Positions 8,149 through 16,192 of a stretch of 39,148 nucleotides of DNA are shown one piece after another (positions within the stretch are counted from its first letter, which is position 1; each line of letters begins with the position of its first letter). The notes below the pieces were generated by a model. The model was not told the DNA's origin, made no database searches, and saw nothing but the letters and a program-made list of their open reading frames with translations. A program made the translations under genes and the position numbers. Source of the DNA: Prevotella sp. (lineage in GTDB: Bacteria > Bacteroidota > Bacteroidia > Bacteroidales > Bacteroidaceae); the NCBI GenBank assembly GCA_017509155.1, contig JAFWQE010000090.1:1-39148 (forward strand), in the 5' to 3' direction.

Positions 8149-8374
8149 CGGCGCTACACGAATATGCATGAATACACATGAATGTTTGTTGTGGAGTTCA
8201 GGAGTTTAGGAGTTGCAGGAGTTACAGACGTTAGTTTTATTAGCTCCCTTTTAAGAGTCGCTCTAAAAGTATCGTCTGCAACTCCTGAACTTCTGAACTC
8301 CTGAACTCCCGACAGCTAAGCCCCGAGTATTAATGATTCATTCATGTGTATTCATGCAAATTCGTGTAGCGCCG
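8149..8374. repeat. 36-base inverted repeat enclosing a palindromic repeat
   Basis: Arms 8149-8184 and 8339-8374 are reverse complements with one mismatch in 36 bases; each contains GGCGCTACACGAAT and CATGAATACACATGAATG. They enclose a complete copy of the GGAGTTCA palindrome family (8193-8310), so two hairpin-forming units are nested in the pgi-panE gap (7963-8646). No protein-coding signal is seen. Confidence 0.9.
8193..8310. repeat. Dispersed palindromic repeat, copy in the pgi-panE gap
   Basis: The left arm is GGAGTTCA, GGAGTTTA, GGAGTTGCA, GGAGTTACA, then GACGTTAGTTTTATTAGCTCC. The right arm is AAAAGTATCGTC followed by TGCAACTCC and three TGAACTCC-like words. The centre closely matches the copy at 21364-21482 and, in reverse, the one at 15841-16009. 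Confidence 0.92.
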
Positions 8375-8502
8375 CAGGCGAATAAAATCACCTCCTACAT
8401 CGTTTTCCCAGAGACTTCACGTGCCTTCTCCAGCTCGAAACCGCCGTTTTCAGAGAGCAAAAGCGGTGGTTTGGGGAGGCAAAAGCGGCAGAATGGTGAA
8501 AC

Positions 8503-8586
8503 AAATCCAATGGAATCGTTCAGCAAATCCATTGAAATCGTTGAACGAAATCAATGGAATCGTTGAACGAAATCAATGGATTTGTC
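8503..8586. repeat. 22-base-period repeat, copy 1
   Basis: Units start near 8503, 8525, 8548 and 8570, with consensus AAATCAATGGAATCGTTGAA. The family is shared, in the opposite orientation, with 19757-19829 and 36596-36672. The period of 22 (one step of 23) is not a multiple of three, which argues against coding. The adjoining sequence has several CCGCCGTTTT / AAGCGG words also seen near copy 2. Confidence 0.88.
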
Positions 8587-8646
8587 TATTGAAACTGTCG
8601 GTTTGGGTCGCCGAGATTGTCAGTTTCAATGGCCGAAACTGCCGGT

Positions 8647-9558
8647 TTATTCGCCATAGGTTCCCAGAAAGCGCAGCTCAGCTTCGAGCATTGAGAGGCG
8701 CGGCATGTCGAAACCGGCCTCGCGGGCTATGGCGATGGGTCGCGTGTAGAGGTAGTTGATTTCCATGGGACGGTGGAAATCGTAGTCGAGCTTCATCGAC
8801 GGTGAGTAGGGCGTCATGTGGTCTGTCATGTCGATCATCTTGTCGGCGAAGGCCTCGTCGAGGTTCTTCACGCCCAGATGTTGTGCCGCTCCTATCACCT
8901 CCATCATCTGTTCGCGGATGAGTTGTCGCGTGGCGGGGTTCTTCAGCAGGAGGTCTGTGCGGGTGTTCAGTGCGACGGTCATGCCGTTGAAGGGCATGTT
9001 CCACACGGCCTTCTTCCATCGTGCCTCGTGGTAGTCTACGAGTCCGGCCTTCACGCCTGCATGGTTGAAGTCGTCGAGGAGCTGCTGCATGCGCTGCTCG
9101 TCGCGGCATGAGTAGTTGCCAAAGTTTATCTGTCCATAGCACTGATGGCTGACGCACCCCGGCTCTGTCTTGGCGGAGCAGATGAAGGCCAGTCCGGCGG
9201 CGAGCTGCACCTGTGGGAACATGGCCTGCACATCGTCTTCCACGCCGATGCCGTTTTGTATGAGCACCACCAGCGTCTCCGTCTTGAGCAGCGGCGGAAG
9301 GAGCGTCTGGAGCAGATGGTTGTTGATGGACTTGAGGCAAACCAGCACGACGTCGCAGGCAGGCATGTCGGCCGTGCGCTCATACACGCTGGGATGGTCC
9401 AGATGGAACGAGCCGTCGCACGAGTCCACCTGCAAGCCGTGTTCTTTCACATAAGCGTAATCGCGGTGCAGGAGGAAGTGTACGTCCTGCCCGCTCTGGG
9501 CCAGACGGCTGCCGTAGTAACCGCCAATGGCACCGGTTCCAATGATACCGTATTTCAT
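8647..9558 (-). CDS. panE: 2-dehydropantoate 2-reductase family protein (PanE-like)
   Basis: Predicted cytosolic NADPH-dependent reductase that converts 2-dehydropantoate to pantoate in pantothenate and coenzyme A synthesis. The 303-residue product has the dinucleotide-binding GTGAIGG motif at residues 7-13, the VVLIQNGIGVED segment near 97, and Lys183 in the W-x-K-x-x-x-N context (residues 181-187) that corresponds to the catalytic lysine of the family, followed by NGMTVALN and the C-terminal helical domain. Length is normal. No other pantothenate genes lie nearby. Bacteria often carry paralogues acting on other 2-ketoacids, so the exact substrate is inferred. Its stop lies directly beside the 22-base repeat region. 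Confidence 0.88.
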   Translation of the reverse strand: MKYGIIGTGAIGGYYGSRLAQSGQDVHFLLHRDYAYVKEHGLQVDSCDGSFHLDHPSVYERTADMPACDVVLVCLKSINNHLLQTLLPPLLKTETLVVLIQNGIGVEDDVQAMFPQVQLAAGLAFICSAKTEPGCVSHQCYGQINFGNYSCRDEQRMQQLLDDFNHAGVKAGLVDYHEARWKKAVWNMPFNGMTVALNTRTDLLLKNPATRQLIREQMMEVIGAAQHLGVKNLDEAFADKMIDMTDHMTPYSPSMKLDYDFHRPMEINYLYTRPIAIAREAGFDMPRLSMLEAELRFLGTYGE

Positions 9559-9578
9559 GTCTTTCTAATTCTCCGCCT

Positions 9579-9587
9579 GCAAAAGTA
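9579..9587 (-). promoter_or_regulatory. Probable panE promoter -7 box
   Basis: The minus strand reads TACTTTTGC, matching TAnnTTTGC, 21 bases upstream of the ATG at 9558. No convincing TTTG partner was found. Confidence 0.5.
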
Positions 9588-9617
9588 CAACATTTTTCTC
9601 ACACACCGCACCCTAAG

Positions 9618-9690
9618 ACAACGAATTGTTATTTTTATAGACAACGAATTATATTTTTCGACAACGAAATATTTTTATCTCGACAACGAA
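9618..9690. repeat. GACAACGAAT short tandem repeats
   Basis: GACAACGAAT or a close variant occurs four times about 20-25 bases apart, separated by AT-rich spacers (TTATTTTTATA, ATATTTTTC). It lies between panE and the 88-base array and includes no open reading frame. Confidence 0.75.
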
Positions 9691-9740
9691 TTTGACGAAT
9701 GATACGAAATACATTAACGTCTGAACTAAGAAAAATCCGC

Positions 9741-10190
9741 TGAATCCGAGCAATCCGTGTTCGATAAAACAATGATTTCATGAGTCTTTTATGAACACGG
9801 ATTGTTCGGATTCAACGGATTTCGGTTCACACAGGACAGGGATAATTCGTGTCATTCGTCAAATTCGTTGTTTGTTTTATTGAACACGGATTGCTCGGAT
9901 TCAACGGATTTCGGTTCACACAGGGCAAGGATAATTCGTGTCATTCGTCTAATTCGTTGTTTATTTATTGAACACGGATTGTTCGGATTCAACGGATTTC
10001 GGTTCACACGGGGCAGGGATAATTCGTGTTATTCGTCAAATTCGTTGTTTATTTATTGAACACGGATTGTTCGGATTAAACAGATTTCGGTTCTCACAGG
10101 GCAAGGAAAATTCGTGTTATTCGTCAAATTCGTTGTCAAAATAAAATTAATCCGTTGTTGAAATGAAAATAATCCGTTGTTGAAATAACA
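9741..10190. repeat. Tandem array of about 88 bases, four copies, with one inverted piece
   Basis: Units start at 9793, 9882, 9970 and 10058 with GAACACGGATTGTTCGGATT, continue with CGGATTTCGGTTCACACAGG and end in ATTCGTCAAATTCGTTGTTT. A partial inverted unit at about 9741-9766 (AATCCGCTGAATCCGAGCAA) lies just before the first unit, so the left end can fold back. The right edge decays into two AATCCGTTGTTGAAAT repeats (10145-10190). No intact gene lies between 9559 and 10308; frames that stay open across the array follow its periodicity only. Confidence 0.93.
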
Positions 10191-10200
10191 GTTCGATGTG

Positions 10201-10250
10201 GGGAAAAAGTAAGCGGACCATCAGTGATTCGTGGTCGCTGATGGTCCGCT
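10201..10250 (-). terminator. Terminator of the Thr-rich secreted protein gene
   Basis: Arms 10212-10224 and 10238-10250 (AGCGGACCATCAG and its mate) form a perfect 13-base-pair stem with a 13-base loop. On the minus strand it is followed by TTACTTTTTCCC, a T-rich tail. It lies 58 bases beyond the stop at 10309. Confidence 0.85.
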
Positions 10251-10308
10251 GTATCGTTGTCGGCTCTACCCTACTGCGTAGCTCTCGTAGTGAAGAGCTC
10301 GGTGTGTC

Positions 10309-11052
10309 TTAGCGCTTTCCGTGGAAGTTGCCACCGCCTTGTCCCTGGCGCGTTGACGAACCCTGGCGCGTGGTTGTGGTCGTTGTGGTGGTAGAAGAGC
10401 CCTTGCTTTTGCCCGAAGCGTTCTGCCGCCAGTTGCCATTTCCTTGTCCGGCTGGAGCCGTAGTGCCATGGTGGGTCGTGGTGCGTGTCGTAGTGGTGGT
10501 GGTAGTAGTGCTGCGCGTGGGTCCGTGATGGCCTGTAGCCGGATGGCCAGCGCCGCCGTTCTGCCGCCAGTTGGTGCCTCCCATCGGCGTGGGCTGCGTG
10601 TAGTGACGGTTAGCGTAGTAGCTCGTTCCCGTGCGCATGTTGCCACCGCGGTAGCTGCCGTACACCGAGGGCTGAGCGTAGTAGTAGTGAGAGCGGTTGG
10701 TGTAGCGTGTGTAGACGCGGAAGCGCCACGACGTTCCACTCCATTCCATCGGACGATAGAAGTAGTTGGCTCTCATGAAGAGGTCGTACTGATAGGCGGT
10801 GAGCACATAGCGAAGGTCGCGGTTGCGCATCTGCCAGCTGATGCCGTAGAGGTCGCTCTGTGTGTTGACACTCATCAGATAGTCCAGATTGATTTCATAC
10901 ACATCAGCATACTGCTGGGCGCTGAGGCCAAGCTCGTAGGCCATTTTATCACTCAGATAGAGGGCTTCTTGACGAGCCTGTGTGTATGACATGGCGGAGG
11001 CCTGGATGACTATCGTCATCATCATGACCATGATTGCGAACATCTTTTTCAT
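10309..11052 (-). CDS. Secreted low-complexity protein with Thr tracts, unknown function
   Basis: I do not recognise a named family. The 247-residue product begins MKKMFAIMVMMMTIVIQASA, a clear signal peptide with likely cleavage after ASA. A helical segment with several Tyr follows (YTQARQEALYLSDKMAYELG to LMSVN). Next is a Tyr/Arg-rich region, and then a tail of threonine tracts split by Gly, Asn and Gln, including two GTNWRQNGG / GNGNWRQNAS words. The Thr runs are encoded by ACC/ACG/ACA mixes and look prone to slippage. It is a single-gene unit with its own strong promoter and terminator. Export to the periplasm or surface is likely; the function is unknown. Confidence 0.75.
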   Translation of the reverse strand: MKKMFAIMVMMMTIVIQASAMSYTQARQEALYLSDKMAYELGLSAQQYADVYEINLDYLMSVNTQSDLYGISWQMRNRDLRYVLTAYQYDLFMRANYFYRPMEWSGTSWRFRVYTRYTNRSHYYYAQPSVYGSYRGGNMRTGTSYYANRHYTQPTPMGGTNWRQNGGAGHPATGHHGPTRSTTTTTTTTRTTTHHGTTAPAGQGNGNWRQNASGKSKGSSTTTTTTTTRQGSSTRQGQGGGNFHGKR

Positions 11053-11097
11053 ATCCTTAAAGTTTTAAAGGTGATACATTATTTTCTTTTTCTCGAT

Positions 11098-11130
11098 GCA
11101 AAGATAGGAAGATTTTCCCGTCCCCGCAAA
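11098..11130 (-). promoter_or_regulatory. Promoter of the Thr-rich secreted protein gene
   Basis: On the minus strand TTTG (11127-11130), a 20-base spacer and TATCTTTGC (11098-11106) give a full match to the Bacteroidota consensus. The transcript would have a leader of about 40 bases. Confidence 0.85.
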
Positions 11131-11212
11131 TGATTTTGCCTATTTTGAAAGGGGAAATTCCTATTGTTGGCAGGAAAATCACCGCAAGGGCGGCATTCTC
11201 GTTTTTTTTCCT

Positions 11213-11221
11213 TACCTTTGC
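11213..11221 (+). promoter_or_regulatory. Promoter -7 box for the RluA-like gene
   Basis: TACCTTTGC fits TAnnTTTGC. No exact TTTG partner is visible 19-21 bases upstream. The expected start site near 11228 lies after the first in-frame start (11164) and supports a downstream start. It is divergent from the promoter at 11098-11130. Confidence 0.65.
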
Positions 11222-11310
11222 ACCATCGTTCAACCGGCCGCAGAGGCTGCTCAGAAATGCAGAAATCCCGGGCTTTGACCGTGCGAATGAAGAATACGAA
11301 CAATAGAGAC

Positions 11311-12948
11311 ATGGACTGCTTTCACCCTCTCACCACCGCCACGCCGCCACCTGCGGCCATGCTGTCGCCCTTTGGCTACGAGCCTCATGCGCTGTGTCGC
11401 GAGGCTGCCCATGAGGTGATGGACTACGTGATGCGCCACCCGCAGCTGCTCGAAGACGCACAACGGGGCAAGATGATGGGCGTGCTGGTGGGCGAACAAA
11501 AGGGAAGGCTGGGATTTCTGGCGGCCTACTCCGGACTGCTGGCCGGCAGAAACGACTGGCCGTGGTTCGTTCCTCCGGTGTTCGACGCGCAACAGCCCGA
11601 CGGCCATTTCAAGCAGGAGGAACGCGCCATCTCGCAGATCAACAGCGACATAGCGGCACTGGAGCAGTCGGAGGAAATGGCCCTTGCCCGACAACATCTG
11701 CAGAACGTCAGACAGGAGACGGAGGAAATGGTGGAAATGATGAAGAACCGGACCGCTGAGGCCAAGGCGATGCGCGACATGATACGCATGCAGCGAAACA
11801 TCGATGCGCAGGAACACGCCGCACTGGTGCGCGAAAGCCAGTTCATGAAAGCCGAACTGCACCGCACGAAGAAACACGCCGAGGAGCGCCTCAACGCCGC
11901 CATGGACCGCGTCGACCGGCTGGAAGACCGGCTGAAGGCGATGAAGGAGGAGCGGCGACAACGCTCTGACGCCCTGCAGCGGTGGCTCTTCAGTCACTAT
12001 ATATTAAAGAACGCGCGAGGCGAGGAGCGCAACCTGCTCGATATATTCTCGCAGACCACGCTGCCACCGTCGGGAAGTGGCGACTGCTGTGCACCCAAAC
12101 TGCTGCAGCACGCCTACACGACTGGCCTGCGGCCGTTGTGTCTGGCGGAGTTCTGGTGGGGCGAATCGCCGCGCGGCGAGGTGCGCCATCACCTGCATTT
12201 CTATCCGCCCTGCCGCAGCAAGTGCGTACCCATACTGGGCTGGATGATGCAGGGCCTCGACGTGGAGCATACAACTCTGCGTTCGCCCGACGACACGGCG
12301 CTCGAGGTGGTCTACGAAGACGACTGGCTGGCCGTGGTCGTCAAGCCCGCGGGAATGCTCAGCATACCGGGCAAGATTGACCGGCCATCGGTGGAGGAGA
12401 CGATGCGGCAACGATGGCACGACGACGTGAACCCGCTCATTGTGCACCGCCTCGACATGGAGACGTCGGGACTGATGGTGGTGGCGCGCACCAAATGGGC
12501 GCACGCCGAACTGCAACGGCAGTTTCTGGAACGGACGGTGAGCAAGGAGTATGTCGCCGTGGTGGAGGGCCTCGTCAGCGGCAGCGGCATCATCAGCCTG
12601 CCACTTCGCCCCGACCTCGACGACCGTCCGCGCCAGCTGGTGGACCATCAAAACGGGCGCGAGGCAGTCACCCACTACGACACACTTTCCATCGACGGCC
12701 ACCGCACGCGCCTCTTGCTCACGCCCAAGACGGGCCGCACCCATCAGCTGCGCGTGCATTGTGCCCACCGCGAAGGACTGTCGGCACCCATCGTCGGCGA
12801 CGAGCTCTACGGATCAATGCAGCCTGTCGGCCCGGATGTTGCATCAGACGGCCGCCCCGGAAGACTCCTCCTGCACGCCGCCACACTCCGCTTCGTCCAC
12901 CCGAAGACGCAAAAGGAAATGACCTTCAGAAGCGAACCGCCGTTCTGA
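11311..12948 (+). CDS. RluA-family RNA pseudouridine synthase with N-terminal coiled coil
   Basis: Predicted cytosolic enzyme that isomerises a uridine in rRNA or tRNA to pseudouridine; the target base is unknown. With the ATG at 11311 the product is 545 residues. About 270 N-terminal residues precede the catalytic domain, including a long charged coiled coil (roughly 110-225, rich in Glu, Gln, Arg and Met). The RluA domain follows, with the catalytic motif HRLDMETSGL (Asp382), KEYVAVVEG and the C-terminal KTGRTHQLRVH and LLLHA motifs. In-frame ATGs at 11257 and 11287 are possible. The start at 11311 is preferred because MDCFHP fits how Bacteroidota proteins of this long form begin. The 3' coding end forms the left arm of its own terminator. 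Confidence 0.9.
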   Translation: MDCFHPLTTATPPPAAMLSPFGYEPHALCREAAHEVMDYVMRHPQLLEDAQRGKMMGVLVGEQKGRLGFLAAYSGLLAGRNDWPWFVPPVFDAQQPDGHFKQEERAISQINSDIAALEQSEEMALARQHLQNVRQETEEMVEMMKNRTAEAKAMRDMIRMQRNIDAQEHAALVRESQFMKAELHRTKKHAEERLNAAMDRVDRLEDRLKAMKEERRQRSDALQRWLFSHYILKNARGEERNLLDIFSQTTLPPSGSGDCCAPKLLQHAYTTGLRPLCLAEFWWGESPRGEVRHHLHFYPPCRSKCVPILGWMMQGLDVEHTTLRSPDDTALEVVYEDDWLAVVVKPAGMLSIPGKIDRPSVEETMRQRWHDDVNPLIVHRLDMETSGLMVVARTKWAHAELQRQFLERTVSKEYVAVVEGLVSGSGIISLPLRPDLDDRPRQLVDHQNGREAVTHYDTLSIDGHRTRLLLTPKTGRTHQLRVHCAHREGLSAPIVGDELYGSMQPVGPDVASDGRPGRLLLHAATLRFVHPKTQKEMTFRSEPPF

Positions 12949-12983
12949 ACGACGCGCCTTCTGAAGGTCATTTCCTTGTTTTT
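12913..12983 (+). terminator. Terminator formed with the 3' coding end of the RluA-like gene
   Basis: Arms 12913-12932 (AAGGAAATGACCTTCAGAAG, inside the CDS) and 12958-12977 are perfect 20-base complements, with a 25-base loop that holds the stop codon and a TTTTT run at 12979-12983. The gene cannot lose this hairpin without changing its C-terminal residues (KEMTFRSE). Confidence 0.9.
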
Positions 12984-13058
12984 CCACAGCGAATGAAACG
13001 AATGTCACGAATTGCTTTCAGGACTTTCCCGCCTGTGAAAAGCCTGTAACCTGTTTTC

Positions 13059-13217
13059 TATCACGAATTTGCGAATAAGAGAATGATAGCCAAACCCAAA
13101 TTCTTCAATTCTCAAATTCGAGATAAAAAGGTCATAATCCTTTCTTTATCACGAATTAGAGAATAAGAGAATGATGGCCAGGCCCAAATTCTCCAATTCT
13201 TCAATTCGTGATAAAAA
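13059..13217. repeat. Two direct copies of a 71-base imperfect palindrome
   Basis: Copies at 13059-13129 and 13147-13217 share TATCACGAATT, GAATAAGAGAATGAT, CCCAAATTCT and AATTCGNGATAAAAA. Within the second copy TATCACGAATT pairs with AATTCGTGATA. The pair fills most of the gap between the convergent RluA-like and GH31 genes (12949-13249) and may stop GH31 transcription. No coding sequence is seen. Confidence 0.85.
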
Positions 13218-13249
13218 ACGGTAAAGCGGGATTGTCTTGTCTTGCGCGA

Positions 13250-15736
13250 TCAGAACTTCACGCTGACAGCCTCGCCCTGATAACTCACCTGCTTCTGCTG
13301 TCCGTCGGGCATCACGACCAGGAACCGGCGGTTGGCGAGCATGCCGGGATAGCTTCCGCTGCGTTTCCCTATCGTGAGCGTGCGGCTGTTCTGGTCCCAC
13401 TGGAAGGTGATGGTGGCGTAGATGCCCTGCTCGTAGCGGTAGTTGTCGCCTTCGTCCTCATAGAGCGTGAACGATGCGTTGGCACCGGGATAGACGCGTA
13501 TCTCCAGTTCGTCCCACGCTTTCTCGCCCACATACTGCATCTCGGGACCAAGCGGCACGATGCTGCCTGCACGCACGAACAGCGGAGCGCGGTCGAACTG
13601 CGTCTGCAGACTGACCGTCTGCCCGCCCTTGTAGAGCTGATTGGTCCAGAAATCGTACCAACTGGCGCCCTTCGGAAGGTATTTTGTGGTCTGGCGCGGC
13701 TGCGTGAAATCCACCGCAGAAGCGTCTTCCTCGCTGCCGCTGCCCTTCGTCTTCCGGTCCCAGCCGCTCATGGCATCTTCGTGAAGAACCTCTTCCTTGG
13801 TGTACTGCGCCTCCACAATGGGCGCGGCAAGGAAGCTGCGGCCGAACATGAACTCGTCGGTCATGTCCCACACACGCGTGTCCTGGGCGAAGTCGCTGAA
13901 CAAAGGCCGCAGGTAGCTTTCGTTGTTGCTGGTCACCTGCCACGCCGTGCTGTAGAGGTAAGGCAGCAGACGGTAGCGCAGGCGGATGGTCTTCTCGATG
14001 GCATCGTAGACCGGTTCGCCCTTCTGTCCGAACTGGTAAATCTCGCGCGGTGCGTCGGCACCATGGCTGCGGAACACGGGACAGAACAGCCCATACTGCA
14101 TCCATCGCACGTAGAGTTCCTGAAACTGCACGTTGCGCGGTGCCGAAGCCGGTCCGCGGGTGTTGTAGGCGTTGCAGAAGAATCCGCCGATATCGGTGTT
14201 GAAATTGGGGTTTCCGGTGAGCGAATAGCTCAGTCCGGCGGGAACCTGTTTGCGCAGCATGTCCCACGACGACACCACATCGCCGCTCCACATGTTGGAA
14301 CCGTAGTGCTGCTGTCCGGCGAATGCCGAGCGCGTCATGATGAAGACACGCTTCTCGGCTTTCGGGTCTTGTCCGCCGGCAATGGCCTTTGCGGCGGTCT
14401 GTCGCTGGCTTTCATACACGCCTTTCACCGTTGCCAGCGGGAACGCATTGCGGTATCCGCGCCATGTTCCCAGTTTCTTCACGAGGTTGCCCTGACCGTC
14501 GAGCACGGTGCCTACGGAGTGGTCGTAGTCGCTTTCCCGCGGATCGAAGAAGTCGGGGTCGGTGGAATCCATCCACCAAGCGTCAACGCCCTTGTCGTAG
14601 AGCGTCGTCAGGTTCTGCCAATAGATGGAACGGGCCTCGGCCGAGAAGGCGTCGTAGACCCGCACACCCGACGGATAGTCCTTGCGCGGAGGCCAGAAGG
14701 TGAGACCGCTTTGAGGCCATGTCTCGAAGTCGTAGAGCAGTCCTTTCGCCGAAAGCTGACGGTAGGCCTTGGTCTGCGGACCAAAACTGGCCCAGATGCT
14801 TATCATCAGGTGGGCGTGGCGCTGGTGCACGTCGTCAATCATTTTCTGGCCGTCGTCATACTCTTCTGCCAGGAAGTCCATGGCATTCCACAGATAGTTG
14901 GAGCCCCAATACTGCCAATCCTGGACGATTCCGTCCAAGGGCACGCCCAGCTCGCGGTACTTGTCGACCACGCCGACGACCTCGCGGGTGCTCTTGTAGC
15001 GCTCCTTGCACTGCCAGTAGCCGAAGGTCCAGAGCGGGAACATGGGGACGCTGCCCGAGAGATGCCTCATCTGGGCGACGACACCGTCGGCCGTCTGGCC
15101 GTACATGAAGTAATAGTCGACGGCCTGTCCCACCTCCGAGGTGAAGGTCATGCCCGAGACGTCGTCGTCAAAATGTGTGGGCGAGTAGTTGTCCCAGTAC
15201 AGTCCCCAGCCCTTGATGCTCTGAATGACGTTCTGGAAGTCCTCGAGATTCGACTGCTCCATCAGCTTGTGCTCGCCGCGGCGGTTCATCTTTCCGTTCT
15301 GCAGTGTGCCCAGTCCGTAGATGGGTTCCGACTTGTCGAGCACGAAGGTCTGCGCCACGCGGTAGGCTCCGGCATCGGCGCCGGTGGTGCGCTGCTCAAA
15401 GGTGCAGGTCTTTTCGCGCAGCAGCGTCTTGCCCTTGGCGGTGGCAAAGCTGACGGCACCTGTACGTTCGTCGATGCTCACTTTCAGGTCGGCACTGCTC
15501 AGGGTGTGGCCCTTCTGCACGGTGGCCACCTGTTCGGGACGCGCCGTCACCACCATGCTGGGCGCAAGGTCAGCGTGGGTGGCGGGCAGCTTGGTCACCC
15601 TGACGATGGAAGGGGTGTAGAACTCCACCTTCACTTCGGTGTTCTTCACTCGCAGCTGCATCGGGCCCTGGGCCCAAAGAGCCAGCGCCAACGTCAGCAA
15701 CGCGGCGCACATAGCCATTCTCTTTTTCATTTCCAT
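13250..15736 (-). CDS. Glycoside hydrolase family 31, alpha-xylosidase/alpha-glucosidase type
   Basis: Predicted exported enzyme that removes terminal alpha-linked glucose or xylose from oligosaccharides. The 828-residue product starts MEMKKRMAMCAALLTLALALWAQ, a signal peptide (an alternative start at 15730 changes little). The order is an N-terminal beta domain (about 25-220), a (beta/alpha)8 barrel with nucleophile Asp390 in WWMDSTDPD and acid/base Asp486 in WSGDVVSSWD, then a C-terminal beta domain ending in ASFTLYEDEGDNYRYEQG (DUF5110-like). The FETWPQSGLTFWPP stretch and overall form resemble Bacteroidota alpha-xylosidases, but specificity cannot be read safely. No SusC/SusD pair or other polysaccharide-use genes adjoin it, so it is not an obvious part of a PUL in this window. 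Confidence 0.93.
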   Translation of the reverse strand: MEMKKRMAMCAALLTLALALWAQGPMQLRVKNTEVKVEFYTPSIVRVTKLPATHADLAPSMVVTARPEQVATVQKGHTLSSADLKVSIDERTGAVSFATAKGKTLLREKTCTFEQRTTGADAGAYRVAQTFVLDKSEPIYGLGTLQNGKMNRRGEHKLMEQSNLEDFQNVIQSIKGWGLYWDNYSPTHFDDDVSGMTFTSEVGQAVDYYFMYGQTADGVVAQMRHLSGSVPMFPLWTFGYWQCKERYKSTREVVGVVDKYRELGVPLDGIVQDWQYWGSNYLWNAMDFLAEEYDDGQKMIDDVHQRHAHLMISIWASFGPQTKAYRQLSAKGLLYDFETWPQSGLTFWPPRKDYPSGVRVYDAFSAEARSIYWQNLTTLYDKGVDAWWMDSTDPDFFDPRESDYDHSVGTVLDGQGNLVKKLGTWRGYRNAFPLATVKGVYESQRQTAAKAIAGGQDPKAEKRVFIMTRSAFAGQQHYGSNMWSGDVVSSWDMLRKQVPAGLSYSLTGNPNFNTDIGGFFCNAYNTRGPASAPRNVQFQELYVRWMQYGLFCPVFRSHGADAPREIYQFGQKGEPVYDAIEKTIRLRYRLLPYLYSTAWQVTSNNESYLRPLFSDFAQDTRVWDMTDEFMFGRSFLAAPIVEAQYTKEEVLHEDAMSGWDRKTKGSGSEEDASAVDFTQPRQTTKYLPKGASWYDFWTNQLYKGGQTVSLQTQFDRAPLFVRAGSIVPLGPEMQYVGEKAWDELEIRVYPGANASFTLYEDEGDNYRYEQGIYATITFQWDQNSRTLTIGKRSGSYPGMLANRRFLVVMPDGQQKQVSYQGEAVSVKF

Positions 15737-15770
15737 GGGGTCTTCACGGTTTTCTTTCCTGTTTGAGTGA

Positions 15771-15779
15771 GCAAAGATA
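15771..15779 (-). promoter_or_regulatory. GH31 promoter -7 box
   Basis: The minus strand reads TATCTTTGC, 34 bases upstream of the ATG at 15736. The partner at 20 bases is TTCG, one change from TTTG. Confidence 0.65.
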
Positions 15780-15840
15780 CAAAGATTAGACGAAACAAAC
15801 GAACGATTAAAGGAAAAAATATTGATTCAAGGTCTCATCT

Positions 15841-16009
15841 TTCAGGAGTTCTCTGCAAGCAGAGCGGCCAAGGCCTGATGACCTTGGCCGAGCGCAGGAG
15901 TACTGGAGTTACAGGAGTTACAGACGATACTTTTAAGGCGATTCTCTAAATGGAGCAGATAAAACTAACGTCTGTAATTCCTGAACTACTGTACTCCTAA
16001 ACTCCTGAA
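15841..16009. repeat. Dispersed palindromic repeat with one extra outer module
   Basis: 15843-15900 holds the module CTCTGCAAGCAGAGCG ... CCTTGGCCGAGCGCAGGA seen on both arms at 6382-6590; here it is present on the left only. The GGAGTTACA arm, GACGATACTTTTAAGGC centre and CTAACGTCTGTAATTCC arm follow. The centre is the reverse complement of those at 8193 and 21364. It lies in the leader region of the GH31 gene, within a gap (15737-16242) that has no other gene. Confidence 0.9.
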
Positions 16010-16192
16010 AAACAAGAAACAGACCATTTCCTGATGGCGCTACTCCGCGACTTCCATACGACTCAACGACCGAATGTTGCGACAAGGCGTGCGTTTTGCA
16101 ATGCCAAAGTTACAATAATGAGCCTACAATCGATGGGACAAGCGTAAAAGCGGCGAAAATCTATTTTTTATATTACGATTTATAGTGAAATT

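Noticed and set aside
9793-10145. Possible CRISPR array
   Set aside because: Units are 88 bases with the whole unit conserved, with no short repeat/variable spacer pattern and no cas genes.
13208-15766. Open frame of 852 codons on the plus strand across the GH31 gene
   Set aside because: It lies antisense to a clear GH31 enzyme with intact catalytic motifs. It has no family resemblance and arises from GC-rich codon use.
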